Shown here: positions 31,601-45,079 of the stretch, piece by piece
Layout of the letters: the number at the start of each line of letters is the position of its first letter
Numbering within the stretch: position 1 is the stretch's first letter
Notes under the pieces: generated by a model
Told to the model about the DNA's origin: nothing
What the model saw: the letters and a program-made list of their open reading frames with translations, nothing else
The model's database searches: none
Assembly: GCA_025331565.1 (NCBI GenBank)
Contig: JAFREQ010000003.1
Coordinates: forward strand, 11,649,001-11,713,000
Source of the DNA: Holacanthus passer
Taxonomy: Eukaryota; Chordata; Actinopteri; Pomacanthidae
Length of the DNA: 64,000 bases
Reading direction: 5' to 3'
Translations under genes and position numbers: made by a program

Positions 31601-34600
31601 GGAGGAAGAGTCCAGCTGGAAAAGAAGTGGCCGAGTTTCACTGTTGCGAACAAGTGATGAGCAGAGGGATTATGGGAAGTATTCAGAGACACACAATTAA
31701 TGCAAGAAAAACATTCCTAAAGCTGTTTGGACGTTTGAAAAAAAAGATGCCCTGAAACCATCCATTGATCCCTTTTTGATTCATAGCTTCATACAATGAC
31801 AAAGTCAGATGTTCCCAGAACTCAAACCTGCGTCTTACTGACCAACAGTTCAAACCCAAAAGATTTTTTTATGATATGAAACAGAGAAAAGCAGAGAATC
31901 GTCCCATTTGAGAAGCTGCAACCAGAGAAGGTTTTGCATCGTTGCTTGATAAATTATTTGTGTTTAATTGAATATGAAAATGTCTGTCTGTCTGACTAAT
32001 CAATAAATGGACTTGATGGACTAAATGGCACTAAAAAAGGAGAAAGAAAGATGCTGTGCTCTCACAAAGACAACTGGTGACTTGTCTTTTTTCTATGCAT
32101 TTATGTAGCACAATGAATTCATTAAATAACTCTAATAAACTCAAACGTTGAGAGAAGGTCAAGTAGTTTTTGTGTGTCCTTTCCTCCATGTCGTCCTTGT
32201 CTCCTTCATGGTTTGCTGTGCTGCATGGGGACGCATGGACACGGAGAGAAGACAAACATGGTTGGCTCAAGTCAGCAGGAGCAAATCACTTTTTCACCAA
32301 CAAAGACAACAATATTGGGAAGCTTAATGTTTGGTTTATTAAAAAAATAAGAACCAGGAAGTGGTGTCTCACTACAGGGAGTCTTCAGGCTCCATCACAT
32401 GCTGATATGAATTTGTATGAAGTTGTCTCATGTTCTTGTTTGTCTTTTAGATATGTAATGTCTAATGGTCTTATCATCTGTGCTTGTGTTTCTTGTGTCA
32501 TCAGGGTTAGATCTTAGTTTAGTTTTCTCCTTGTTCTTGGATTTACCTCAGCCTGCTCCCTCGTTTATTGTTTTTGCACTGCCTGCATGTCTTGTTGACT
32601 GGAATCAGCTTTATGTGCTGTCTTTTTGTTTCTTATACCTGCCTAGTGTCCTGCATTTGGGTCCTCATTGAAAAACACTAATGGGTGTATACACTTCCAG
32701 TAAGTATAATATGTTCCCTAATATGGTGCATTCACACACTGTGAGCAGTGTAAGACGAATTTGATTGTGTGTAGGAAGTAAACTCAAGTCACCCTGCAGT
32801 GACCTGTTAACATCACCGTTACCAGGTCACTCCTGACCTGGAACATCACTGGTCCTCACCCTGACATGCAGCATATTATATATTCAACATGATTGTTTAT
32901 ATAATTACTATAAATGTGTGTATAAGACATTTAGTATGGTTTCTCATTGTTGGCTTATTTGAAACCCTGAACACCTTATGTTTTCAATCTCACCAAAATT
33001 TTGTATGACTGCTTATATAACAGTCATAAAATCCTTTTAGTGTTTATTTTGATTCCCCATTTAACCTTGTTTGTGTGATTTATTTTTCAAACTTTCTGTC
33101 GTATTTTAAACTTACTTTGTGTTTTCAATCTTACTTAGTTCCTCCAACTATCCTCTCGTTTGGCCATCAATCTAAAATCAGCTGAGCTGCGACATAGTGT
33201 AGACAAGTCATAGTAAAGAATCACAAAACCTAAAAATGCTCATCCCATAACAGTAAATGTAAGTGAACACATCTGAGTCTTTAATTAAAAAATAAAAGAT
33301 GAAATAACTAAACTAAAAACCCCAAACCACGACAAAAGGACTGAAAGGACACCTCAGTGTTAGTTGAAGAGTGATTTTGAACCTCCTCTCTTAGGTTTCT
33401 GCACCTCTTCTCTCTTCCAGTAAAGAATCAGGGATAAAATAAAATATCAGCTCGTGCAAGATATGGGCTGGTCAAGTTTATTTGTGGAGCATTTTTATCA
33501 GCTTTGTCACAGAGTGCTGTACAGGAAACAGCAAATAACAGACAGCTGTTGTGCATGTCCGGCTCTGACACCAAGTCGAGGAAAAAAAAAAATTTGAAGA
33601 AACTGTGGTGATATTTCAATGGTTAAAATGAATACTTGAAAATGAATCTCTGATGGAGAGCAAGTATGAAATGAAAATGCATAGGCATCTCCTTCTTTCA
33701 CCCATTCCTTTTTTATTCCCTCCTTTCATCTCCCATGCTTGATTCCTGATTGCTTGTTTTATTTGCTGTATCGGTCTGTGTTCAAGGTGTACAGTTACAC
33801 CACAGGCCCCACCCCAGCACTGCTCAAAAGTGCATTTAAAACTTTATCTGTCTTCAGTTTGGGTGTGTTGTTAATCTGTCACTGCAGAGCCACAGCTGCT
33901 ACAACAAGGAAGTGAAAACACGATTATTAGTAGCGCGTAGCGTATTAGTAGTTGACACTTGGGACCAGCCTTGCAGCTTCACATCAACATTCACATTTTG
34001 AAGCTAAATTTGAAATCCTGATATAAAATCCAAATAGTCTGCATGATAGCTCATGCGAACTCATGCTGATGCTACACTTTTTTATAAATCGCACAGAACA
34101 TGGCTGAATACAGGTTTGATATGACCATAGTGAGTTACACACATTTGCACCTGGATACTGTCCAGAACATCCACAGTCTGATCTGATCTGAGCAGTTGGG
34201 GATTTAAGGGTTAACTATGCTTTAACCAAACTACTTCATAAGTGTCTGGAGGATCTTTGAGTGTCATGTCCGAGACCTAATCCACCACTACAGATATTTA
34301 GACCAATGAAAAAGACAGATTAGCCAACGCCAGAAATCCAAGATATTCTTGTTGAACAATTTAAAAAAGAACATTAAACCACATTCTGTCAAATGTATTA
34401 GTGACATACTGAGGCTACAAAAGTACAGAGAGAGATTAGTTATTATAGATGCTTTGATTCTATTTTTTACTTGGTCCACTCCAATAGACTGAATTCAAGC
34501 CTCCATCATATGTTAGCGACACTTAATCACTGTTCTGGTAAGGGGAGAGTGTTTGACAGATTTGACAGATTTGATTGGAATATTACTTTACCAAACTGGA

Positions 34601-37600
34601 AAACCATTGTAATTACCACCACTTCAAATTAGCAGGACAATGTGTCTAGCTGTGGATTCCTCTGATGTGGCCACGCAACATCAACGCCTCTTAATACTAG
34701 TGCTGCATTGCAAAAGATGTGGCCGACTTTCTGACCTTTAAATGCTGGATGCCGAAGCTGCCACCGCTTTGTGAAAGACAGTTTCATAATGGCTGTTGTA
34801 AGAGGCCTGCTGATGATAGATGCTAATGGACACAGAGATTATATGAACTGGTCACTGTGACCCACTATTTCCAAGGAAATCTTATGTAATAATCCTCTGG
34901 GGATTGTTGTTGCATGTTTGTCTGTTTTTTTCTGCAGGCCTGTTCTCTTCATTTGTGGCTTTGCTGCCATTTACAGTATATGTTTTTTTATGTGCTTCTC
35001 TTATGTTTGTCTTCATCTCCCCACCTTCTTCTTGCAAGAGATAAACAGCCATGGGTGAGATGATGTTGATAGTGTGCAGGCAGAGGAACTTGGAAGGAAT
35101 GTTATGATATCTGCATGAACCAATAAACATGCACACATCATTTCAGCCTCAACATCCCGGCCTGATTGTCACTGTCTGAGTCTTATTACCCAGCATTCCA
35201 CATAACATGGTTGATATCGCCACATTATGACCATCATGTCTGCTGTAACCTGTTGTAGTTGTATTTTCTTCACAATTTCATTTACACCGCTGCTCTTTTG
35301 ACTTTGTCTATGTAATGTATTACTACTGGATGACAAGACACAAAGTATGAACTCACTTGGTTCTTTAAAAGAAGTTGGTGTAAACTTTCATTCTTCATAC
35401 ACCCGGTTTGCTTTTGTTGACCTCTTGATCATTTGCAGAAAAAAAGGCCAGCCGTCTACTTCACACCTCTCCACTATCAAGCTCTGGCCACTCACATTTC
35501 CACAGTGCTCTCCATAATGTCAATGGTGTGGTTCAAATAATGGAGAGCATCATTTGGAACTACCTCATCCAGGTGGCATTTATCCTCACTTGAATCCCAG
35601 TCCTCTGTCTCTGTCTCTCTTTCACTTCTAATTTTGTGTCCTCAATGTCATTTATTCATGCATTCATAAAAGTGTTGTTGCATTTAGATACAGTATACAT
35701 GTGATTGTTTTAATTCATGCACATTTCCAATAATTTATGAAGCATGGCATTCATGGTATAATGCATGTGTTTGTGAATATCCCCCCCTGCATGTTGAATC
35801 TCAAGTATTAAGATGGATCCAACCACTTTAAATAAGCTTTAAAGTTAACCAAATAAACTTGGGTCTGTACAACCTTATGTAGAAGATCAGGATATAACCA
35901 GTTATAGCTTTCTGGTGTGAACTAGTCAAATGCAGGTTGCAGGCTGTCATTGTTACACTACAATGATACTAGTGTTGTGTGTTATATTTATCAAGCCCTA
36001 CTAAAGCTTTGTGTAAAGTCTGCTGAGTAGAACAATGGTTTAGTGATAGAAGAGGCCACATAATGAAATAAGACACATTCAAATGAGGCTGAACCAAAAT
36101 ACAGCGAATTTACACTTTGATGATTTGTAAAGCTGAACTGGAAAAAAAAGAACAGGAATCAACAAAACAAAAGTCTGCAGCCATGGTAGCAGGAGGAGAT
36201 TGATACCAGTCTCATATGTATCCGCTAAATATGAAGCTACAGGTATCCTGCCTTCATCTAACTGTATCTGTACTGTATTTCCAAAAAATGTTGAACTATT
36301 CCTTTAGCACTCAGGAAAGTAACACAGCTATGAAGCTAAAAAGAGTTATTCGGAATATGTCTACATATTTGTCTTGTTTGTTTGAGTGCAAACACAGGTA
36401 CAAAAGAAATTACAGTTTACTCACTGAATGCAAATCAAATGCAAATGAATGTCACCTGTGTTCATGTTCTTTGACATGGCTGAGTCTCACATTCCTATCC
36501 ACAAATAAGGTAAGTACAAGCTCCCATGTATGATGTTGACTTACTCTAAACAAGACAAAATGCAAATCAGACTCAGTGGTTACATTTCCATGAAGAGACA
36601 AGGTCCAGTTTTTATGTAAATTGTATTTTCAGATGACTAATAAATTGTCATTATTTGGGTCAGTGTTTATAGCTGCTTTGTTTATGTCCGAACAAACTCA
36701 CTAACTGTTGGTTTTTCATATTCCAACGTTAGAGTCCATATTGTAGAAATCAATGACCGAACAGAAGGAAAAGAAGAAAAGGGAGAAAAGGGGCCTGATT
36801 GCATTAGATGGCGCCCATATGATGATTGACTGTATATTTTGATTAGACATTTTATCAGAGTAGCTGGAAAGAGCTTCAAAGAGCAGCACAAGCAGAGACA
36901 GACTGACCTGGTTCAGGTTCAAGCATCAGTCTGAAAAGGTGATCCTTTGAATCTGTGCTCTCCCTGAAAGGAGTTACAAGCAGGAAAGAAACCAAAGCAT
37001 TTCTGGTTCCAGACCAAATAATGAAGACAATGGAGGAATTTCCTAATTAAACCAAAGTGGTCACTGTATATAGACTGGCTGTCAGCCACGAACTCACACT
37101 GGAGGTGAGTCACAGGAATAAAGTGGCGTTTCAGTTGAAGAATGTGTATAATAAGTAGACGTGATTGTTTGTTTGGGATTTTTATGAACACACAAAAAAA
37201 TCACATGAAGCCATATCTGTGACTTTTTGCTGACCCAATAGACATTTTATGTACATATAAACTAGCACAGATCAATTCAACACATTATTAAACACATGAG
37301 AAATTCCACTCCATGAAACAATCTCTTGACATCAGATACACAAACAGGATTTTCTTGACTTTTGTTTGCATTGTGGGATGACTGGGAGGATGTTTTTAGA
37401 TAGTTCCGATCCAAGTGAACCCCACCTTTTCCTCAACCATCTGTGTGATGAAATGATAATCCTCTCGTATGAATGATCGCTGTCTTTGAAAATGGCCTGA
37501 ACTAAAAAAAACAAAAAACTGAAAGCTTCACATTTGCTCACACAATCTGCTGTCAATTGAGATTTTTCTATTTGGTCCCAACGGAAAGTCACAAAAAAGT

Positions 37601-38469
37601 CCTTCAACTTTGCGGCTTAACAGCATTGAATAGAAACCTTTATAGGTTTTTTAGATAATGTTGTAATAACCAATAACTGGGGCAGAAAAAAAGAGCTGCG
37701 AAGGAGAAGTAGGACGAGCAAATAATTACCACAGCTGACCTTGATGGGCTGAGACAACTGTCAGTAATGTAAATATGTCGTAAGGTATATAGTACATATA
37801 GTATAATGCTTCCTTTTAAGTATTAATGTTTCCTTAGTGGAAAGAAAATCTTAAAATTATCACAAAAATACACATTAAAACAAGTGAAATTAAACACTGA
37901 GATAATGACTTCTTGTGTAAAAAGTTTATTAACACTTCATCAAGCGAGAGAGCACAGCCTCTACATATGAATACACATATGTGTTTAGAATTTGAACTTT
38001 TTTATTTCTCTCTTAAGAGCAGTTGTTTAACAGTATTTTCACTTCTTCTTTTTCTCTTCTTCTCCACCTTGTAAACTCATCGTGGTTTATGCATTTGTGA
38101 ATATAGATGTTAAAGGTTTTGAATATTTCTAATCACTTTGGTCTTCGGTTGCAAGATATTTAAGCTATAGTCTGTACATATGTATTTGTGATGTTTATTT
38201 CTATTTTTAATTGTTGGTGACCATGGCACAACTGCGAACTAGATCAACAAAGCAACCCTCAGCTTCATAACTTTTACCTCTGACTGACAGCCTGGAAGGG
38301 TGGAGGAACCTGCATTCAGGTTGTATTTTAATCAATGAATAATCAGTGAAGGAGCTTCCATGCAGACTCCTGCATGCAGAATGCTCATCTTGGTATAAAC
38401 AGTGAAATTCAGACCTTTTCATGCCACATAAACATTACAGCACAGGCATTAATACTCATCATCATCTTT

Positions 38470-38760
38470 AATAGTGACTCTAACCCATGGGTACTTGTAC
38501 CCCCTGGGGTAGCCTACTTATGCTGTAGGGGGTACATACAAAAATTGTAGAGTAGCTCAGCTAATTTGGAAAAAAAAAATATAAGTAATGGATACATGGT
38601 TGGAATAAATATCTACAAGTAATAGACAGATGGTTGCAATAGACAGCTAAATGTAATGGATAAATGTTGGAATCGTTAGGTAAAAGTCAGCCAGTGGATA
38701 AACAGTTGAAATAGTTTGCTAAAACTTGCAGATAAATAGTTTAAATAGTTCAAATATCAC
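38470..38760. repeat. Dispersed repeat with degenerate internal tandem structure
   Basis: Starts near ACCCATGGGTACTTGTACCC and CCTGGGGTA. Then phrases like GTAATGGATACATGGTTGGAAT, GTAATAGACAGATGGTTGCAAT, GTAATGGATAAATGTTGGAAT and CAGTGGATAAACAGTTGAAAT recur every 35-40 bp with heavy divergence. Confidence 0.5.
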
Positions 38761-39664
38761 GAAATGTTTTGGTCAAATTCTTGAAATATACTTAGGGTCC
38801 ACAAGACCAACTTTAACATTCGCTCAATTGTATGAAAGCATTGCTTTCTAAAAAATAACAGTGAATAACATCCAGCTTCAAATCAATTGAAATGAACAGA
38901 TTTGGAACATGATGGGTGGTAGAATAAAGGGATCTTGATTTTGTCCGGCAGTGTCCACGTTGCTGCTGCCCCATCGCTGACCTCCCTCCTCCTGATCTAT
39001 CTGTACTTCTGCATCTCCCACGCTACCACACGCCCTCTCTCTTTCTGCCTTCTTCTCAACCTCACAAACTAAACATTGCTCTAACTCTTAATTCCACTAA
39101 ACTACAGAGACACTTTACAGAAGCATGGATCACACTCCCTCTGTTTGACAACACGCTGTCACAGTAAAGGCCGCACAGAGGACGTTTCCCTTTAAATCTG
39201 TGTTTAGATTTGGGGAAAACATTATGCTTGAGCAAAAAAAAAAATCTACAGAGCGAGCAGGATATTTCTACTGTATCTGCATGACTGTGTCTCATTTCTT
39301 TGTTTATGTTGAGCAAATGGACATAATTGCTGCTGTGACCCATGAACATGCGTGTTTACATCTTCGCTGTCAGAGCTTGCTGTTTAGATTTGAGCATCGG
39401 AGTAAACAGGGGCTCCTAATCTAGCGTTTGAAACCGTCCAATCTGAAGTCTTGTCCCTCGACGGGATCGCACGATGTTGAAAAGAGGTTGCTGACAACAG
39501 TGGGGTGGTGGGGTCGCGGTGACGGAGCCCCTCAGCGAGGGTGGAGATGCTCTGGAGAGACATTATCTCTGCACACTCCATTAAAAACTCTATTAAAGAC
39601 AGGGTGAGTTTTTGGTATTTTGCTTCCCAGATTAGCCTCAGATAGTCTCTTCTTTCTCCATCAC

Positions 39665-39668
<4 letters not shown>

Positions 39669-39700
<32 letters not shown>
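39669..39700. repeat. (CA)n microsatellite
   Basis: About 16 CA units in intergenic DNA. Confidence 0.92.
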
Positions 39701-39702
<2 letters not shown>

Positions 39703-41869
39703 ATCCTGGATATTTCCCACTTTCTATACACATTCTTGGTTTGGACTCACTCGCTCAATCACAGATAACAACATAAACTGTTATGTCACTTCCAATACAA
39801 CATCACATAAACAAAGGCAAACTGAAACCCTGTCATTAACGCACTCATGTCACCACACACACTCATTCAACCACCCTTTGTTCTAGTTTTACTGTACTTA
39901 ACACAATAGTCAGACAGTTAATGATGTTTGATTTTCTTTCCTTCATAACTGTGACAGTGCAGTATGTAATTACAAATTGCACAGTAGGTTACAGTAGTTA
40001 CATATCACCTTTTCCCACCACAGTCGAGTTCACATCTCTGGTCTTCAGGCGAGAGAGACGTGTCAGAGTAATTTTACATAACGGCACAGGAACTGGGAGG
40101 AGGTGTTTCTGACTGCTCGCTGTCATTTTAGTGAGAACAGAATGCAAAAAGTCATGAGAATGATCTCATTTGCTTACTTGGTAGCATTTTACCGTGAGGG
40201 ACACAAAATCCCAAGTGGTAACCAAGAAATGAGTGACTAATAAATGAGGAACTGCTAATGAATGAATAGATAACAAGTGGCAAAGTTACAGAATAACCCT
40301 GAATCAAGGACCACATGCAGCAATAGATAAATGATAAGTTACTTAAGAGCAGATACTGTGTCAATGAACTGGCGTCTAACAACTACTTGTATGTGGATTT
40401 GCCTAATGAACACTTTAGCTTTTAACCAATAACTACATTAGCTATTTATAGTGATAATAGTAGTATTAAAGTAATAATTATCACATATTATTTTGTGTCC
40501 ACTCACGGTCATCCAACCAAATTGATCACCAGCTCCTACTGGGAATAAGATACATCATTAGTTGTTCAGGAAGTACTTGTCTGTTAGACCCCAGGTCCAA
40601 ACTTAGATATGCATCAGGGTTATTGTCTCAAATTTTAGAAGGCTCCCTACAGTGCAACTGGCCTAGTAATACTTCCCATGACCAGGTCAGTAAACTGATC
40701 TATATATCGAAAATTAGAAAAGTTCCTCTTTAATTACTTCCTCATTTAGTTCGTTAGTTAGTTGGTTAGTTCCTAAATGCACAGGTATTTGTGTACCTCA
40801 TTGTATAATGTTACCATTTTCTCAGTGGCAATGAATGGCTGTTTACCCTTTACATTTAATTCATGATTTGTGTTTTGCTTGAACCTGTGACTGAATATAT
40901 CACTATATTTCATTTAGCACTCCAGTAAATACTGTTCTCCCGCAGGTCTGAGGCTCTGTAGTATCACAGTGTGTCTACAGGAAACAAGCTGACTGCAGCA
41001 GCCTGCGGTCATCAGATGAACACTTAACAGCTCCCTGATTCCCACCAATGCAAATGTGCAGCAAGATTAGCTCTCCTGTCTGTGTTAGACTGTGTCATAT
41101 GGCTCCAGATAGGCCGGCAGGAAGCTGCCGTCTTCATCTGGATGTGATATGATGAGTCACAGTCAAATCTGAGATTGGCATCGGTTAAGTATCAGACTGG
41201 AAAGCTTTAAGTTCAATTAGTGTGTTAAAAATCACCACAATAAATATCACTTGGCTGAACTCCAGAGGCGTGTAGTAATAAGACAGACCCAGCTGGCTTC
41301 TAGTCATTCATAAAGAAAGCAGCAGTGAGCCTGTAGGACCACTAGATGCCTCCATTTGTCACCAGAAATCCTGCTCCTCCATCGTCTCGTTGACAGACAC
41401 TGACAATTTTTCCTTTTTTTATTATAATTCTGAATTTGACAAAATACAGTGAAGGTGATTTTGATATTGTTATAATTGTAAATGCAAATCTCTGACTCAA
41501 AATTTCCGGGAAATAACTATTTTCAACCACTGTTGTCTATGAAACTTACAAATTCACCACATTATGATAAAACAGCATCAGAATATCTGGAGAAAAAAAC
41601 TGAAGCACAGACTTTCTGGACAGTCTGTTAGTACAATTAACAGCAAACCATGTTATTTGTCCAATATGTGCTTGAAAAATTCTCCAAAAGGCACCAACAC
41701 CACAAACACAGAAGAGACATCACATTCAGTGACTCAAATTAGCTGATGCATCTGCTTATGCATAACTTTAAGACTTAGTATATTTTAAACAAGAGATTGA
41801 TATAAAACTGTTGTCATGAATTAGAAAATTAGCTAAAGAGATAAAAACAGTTTTTCTGATATAAGTTGG

Positions 41870-41990
41870 GCTTTTTAATACGGGGTCTATGGAGATTGAC
41901 TTTGGAGCCAGCCTCAAGTGGCCTTTTTTGGGAACTGCACTTTTTGCCACTTGTGCGTTGGCTTTTCAGACCTGGAGGTTGTCACTTGTG
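41870..41990. repeat. Common teleost interspersed repeat fragment
   Basis: Contains GGGGTCTATGGAGATTGACT, GGAGCCAGCCTCAAGTGGCC, GGAACTGCACTTTTTGCCAC and CAGACCTGGAGGTTGTCACT, phrases I recognise from a high-copy teleost repeat. Boundaries and class uncertain. Confidence 0.5.
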
Positions 41991-44380
41991 TGTGACAGTG
42001 ACCTTGTGGTGACAGTGAGGCCATTTTAAAAAGGGATGGGGACAAGAAGATAAAGAAGGACAGCGGAGTTCATTTAGCTGATTGAAGCTGGGGGGAGGTG
42101 AAGATGTGTGGGAGAGATATATGGACAGAGGGAAGAGTGGGTCATAAAAAGTGAAGAAAGAAGGGAGAGAGAGAAAGAAAGTGTGTGCAGTAAGATGTGG
42201 TTTTAATACTAGTAATGGTCTGAATTATAAAAAAATGAAAAAGAGATAAATTAAATAATTCAAAAATAGGATTTTGAGGAGGTTCGTGTTGTCATGAGTA
42301 TGTCCATACAACAATTAATCAACATGAATGCAATAGTTAGCATGGTGCAATAGAGCAAAAAAAGTTGCCTTATTGGTATTTTAGAGTCATTTTCTGGAAT
42401 GGAATGAAAAAAATTGATGGCCTCTCCTGCACTCAGGACATGAATGAAACGCTTTCTTGAATTTTTATGACGCCAACAGAGCGGAGTGTGTCTGATTACT
42501 GATTACTGTTACAAAGACACTACTTTATAACTTGTACAACTGTATAACTTTATGGACTGATTTGGTTAAAACCGGATCCTACTTTAAGGAGACAATATTT
42601 TCTGGTTTTCGCTCTGATGTCCTTCGGCCTCAACTCTTGATGATTTACGCAGGATGATATGCAGAATCAAATAGCACTCTGCCAGCCGTTTAATGGGAAC
42701 TTTAAGCTTGAGTCAACAATGTTTCAACCCAAAGTAAGTCTTTGAGGGTATGTGGAACATTTTACTATTGTAAAACGATAGATATGTCAGGATTTGGTCA
42801 GAGACTGAAAAACAGAGACTTGCCAGGTGACCAGAAACATGATTCCAAATTAATGCTAATGTTGCTTTGTTTCTGCTGGACGTGTATATAGACAACTGTT
42901 TGTTAATAAATTTGGCATATTAACTCAAAAGGTGATAATATGTCAGTGTTGTATGTCAGATTGAAATTATTTGTTGCAGAAATGTCTTTCTTTCATAATA
43001 TTATACTGCATATGCTTTCATAATTTACACCTATATATTATATATATTTATATATAGTATATTTTATCTTGTATATTGTAGTAACATCACATTCAGAATG
43101 TATTTGCAATACAAACCTTACACAACATGCTGTGGCAGTTCTGTACGATCATGCCAATAAAGCAAATTTAAATTTGAAAAAAATAGAAAATAAAAAATTG
43201 ACGTAGTGTTTGTGTTCCCCAGTATTTGTGTTGATCAGAGAGTGTCTGTTTCCCGCTGGTCAGTTCAGAGAGCTGACCGGGAAAAGCTGCCATATGGCAA
43301 GACAGGAAGGAGGGAGAGAGAGAGAGCACAACACACTGAAGGGGGGGGGAGACGAGAGATGACAGGAGGTTGTAAGGAAAGAGAGAGAGAGAGGGAGCAA
43401 CAGAGGGGGGAGGGAGGGGGAGAGCATAGGAAGTGAGAGGGACCGGGCAAGAGGATAAGCAAGAGCAGCAGCAAGAGCACGAGGACGACAAAAACGTTGG
43501 AGACCGGAAAGAGAGAGAGAGCAGATCTGTGTGATGATGTGTTTCTCACCCAGGATGAGAGAGACACAGGGTGATTGAAGTGGGTGGCAGAACCTACAAC
43601 TTGGAAGCAGAGGAGGTGACAGTGGGGGGGTGTTCGCTGCTCAGTGTTATGATCCAACCACCCTGACACACACACACACACACACAAAAACATGTTTTTG
43701 TGACTCAAGAGGATTTGGACTTGGAGGACTTTGGAGGAGGATGATAAAACTGGAAATATTCTATTGAGAAATACTATTTTTCTTATTGTCTGCAAATCCC
43801 ATGAAAAGACTAAAACCACCAATGCATTAGTCTGTCTCTTCACACTCTCAGACTTCCCTTCCTGTCTGTGGCTCCAAACAGCCCCAAACAGATATAATCA
43901 TTTAAAAACAAGTAATGAATACATTTCTTTATTTTTTTTAAACAGAATTTCCTATGTCTGGACCTGAGTTTTTAACACACATTTCTCAAACATAAGTAAA
44001 TAGAGCATTTGTTGGGGACTATTTTCAGCAGCAGATTAATACACATTTGTTGCTCTATTGAGTATTTACAGCAGCAGGGATCATCTATGTGAGATGTGCC
44101 CGTGAAGGATTGTGTCACCCGGTGCATCGCTGTGGTTCACTCATGTGTTTTTGAGCAGTTGACGTCTATGGCACAGAGGAATACTTGTTAATAGGCTATA
44201 TTTGTTTTTCATTGGCCATTTTTATAGGATTTGTTGACGATGAATAAAATGCAGAATAACACCAGCCTTATCCTTGAACCCTAAAATGTAATGGTTTAAC
44301 ATGTGGGGACCATCTTTTGGAGGTAAGTCCCCATGATGTGACTGTATGAACAGGTTTATGTGCCCACAATGTGATTAACA

Positions 44381-44426
44381 CACACACACTCGCTCGCACA
44401 CACACACACACACACACACACTGCAT

Positions 44427-44461
<35 letters not shown>

Positions 44462-44465
44462 CGCT
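44381..44465. repeat. Compound (CA)n and (TC)n microsatellite
   Basis: CA run (about 44396-44421) followed by CTCTCT and CGCTCGCTCGCTC to 44470. It directly precedes an X-box-like motif at 44488. Confidence 0.85.
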
Positions 44466-44487
44466 CGCTCTCCCTCATCCTGGCTCT

Positions 44488-44501
44488 GTTGCCAAGGCTA
44501 C
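44488..44501. promoter_or_regulatory. RFX X-box-like motif GTTGCCAAGGCTAC
   Basis: Two half-sites GTTGCC and GGCTAC around a 2-bp spacer, one mismatch from the ideal RFX palindrome (second half GGCAAC or GGTAAC). Lies in a C/T-rich stretch upstream of ptpn5. Confidence 0.4.
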
Positions 44502-45042
44502 CGTACAGCCTCTTGCTGCATATACCTAGACGAAGCTGCTGCCTGTGGATCTCTCTCTCCTCCAGGATACAAACAAAAGAAAACCCATCAGACTTTTATA
44601 CCTCTATCTCTCTTTCACACACACACACACACACATTCGTAGATTCCGCCTCTCCTCTCACCTCACACACGACCACTGCCTCTCGCTGTCTGTCTGTCTG
44701 TCTCCGTCTTACATGCAAACACACTCCTTCTTCTCCCAGACAGAGGAGCAGTAAAGGGATTGGCGTGGTTGTTGGTGTTTGGCTCCCTGGTCTTTGGCTC
44801 AGAGGGAGCAGGGCGGCAGATGGCGATGTGAAGACGGGCTCAGCCAAGTAAGAGGACTTATTCTAACCACACTTAAGGCTCTGGGTGAGTGACTGTTCAT
44901 CCTCTGCTCCCCTTGTCTCTCCCTCCCTCCCCAAATGTGCAACATGAGGTGAATACCAATTCCTCAGCAAAACACTCTCGGTTCATATGGCTGCTGCAAT
45001 TTCCTGGCTGTGAGAAAAAAAGTGCAATTCTATGATGTAGCA

Positions 45043-45077
<35 letters not shown>
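45043..45077. repeat. (TG)n microsatellite
   Basis: About 17 TG units. Confidence 0.9.

Positions 45078-45079
<2 letters not shown>

Larger units (their letters stand above)
31601..43200. other. Intergenic region between the divergent ptprj and ptpn5 genes, ptprj side
   Basis: No coding exon recognised; all open frames are short and lack splice context or family signatures. Recognised items are a repeat with a degenerate ~37-bp internal period (38470-38760), a (CA)n tract (39669-39700) and a common teleost repeat fragment (about 41870-41990). The rest looks like AT-rich single-copy-like sequence. Confidence 0.55.

Noticed and set aside
43265..43843. A 192-residue open frame on the minus strand
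   Set aside because: It is the translation of a purine-rich tract (Ser/Leu/Pro runs) and has no family resemblance.
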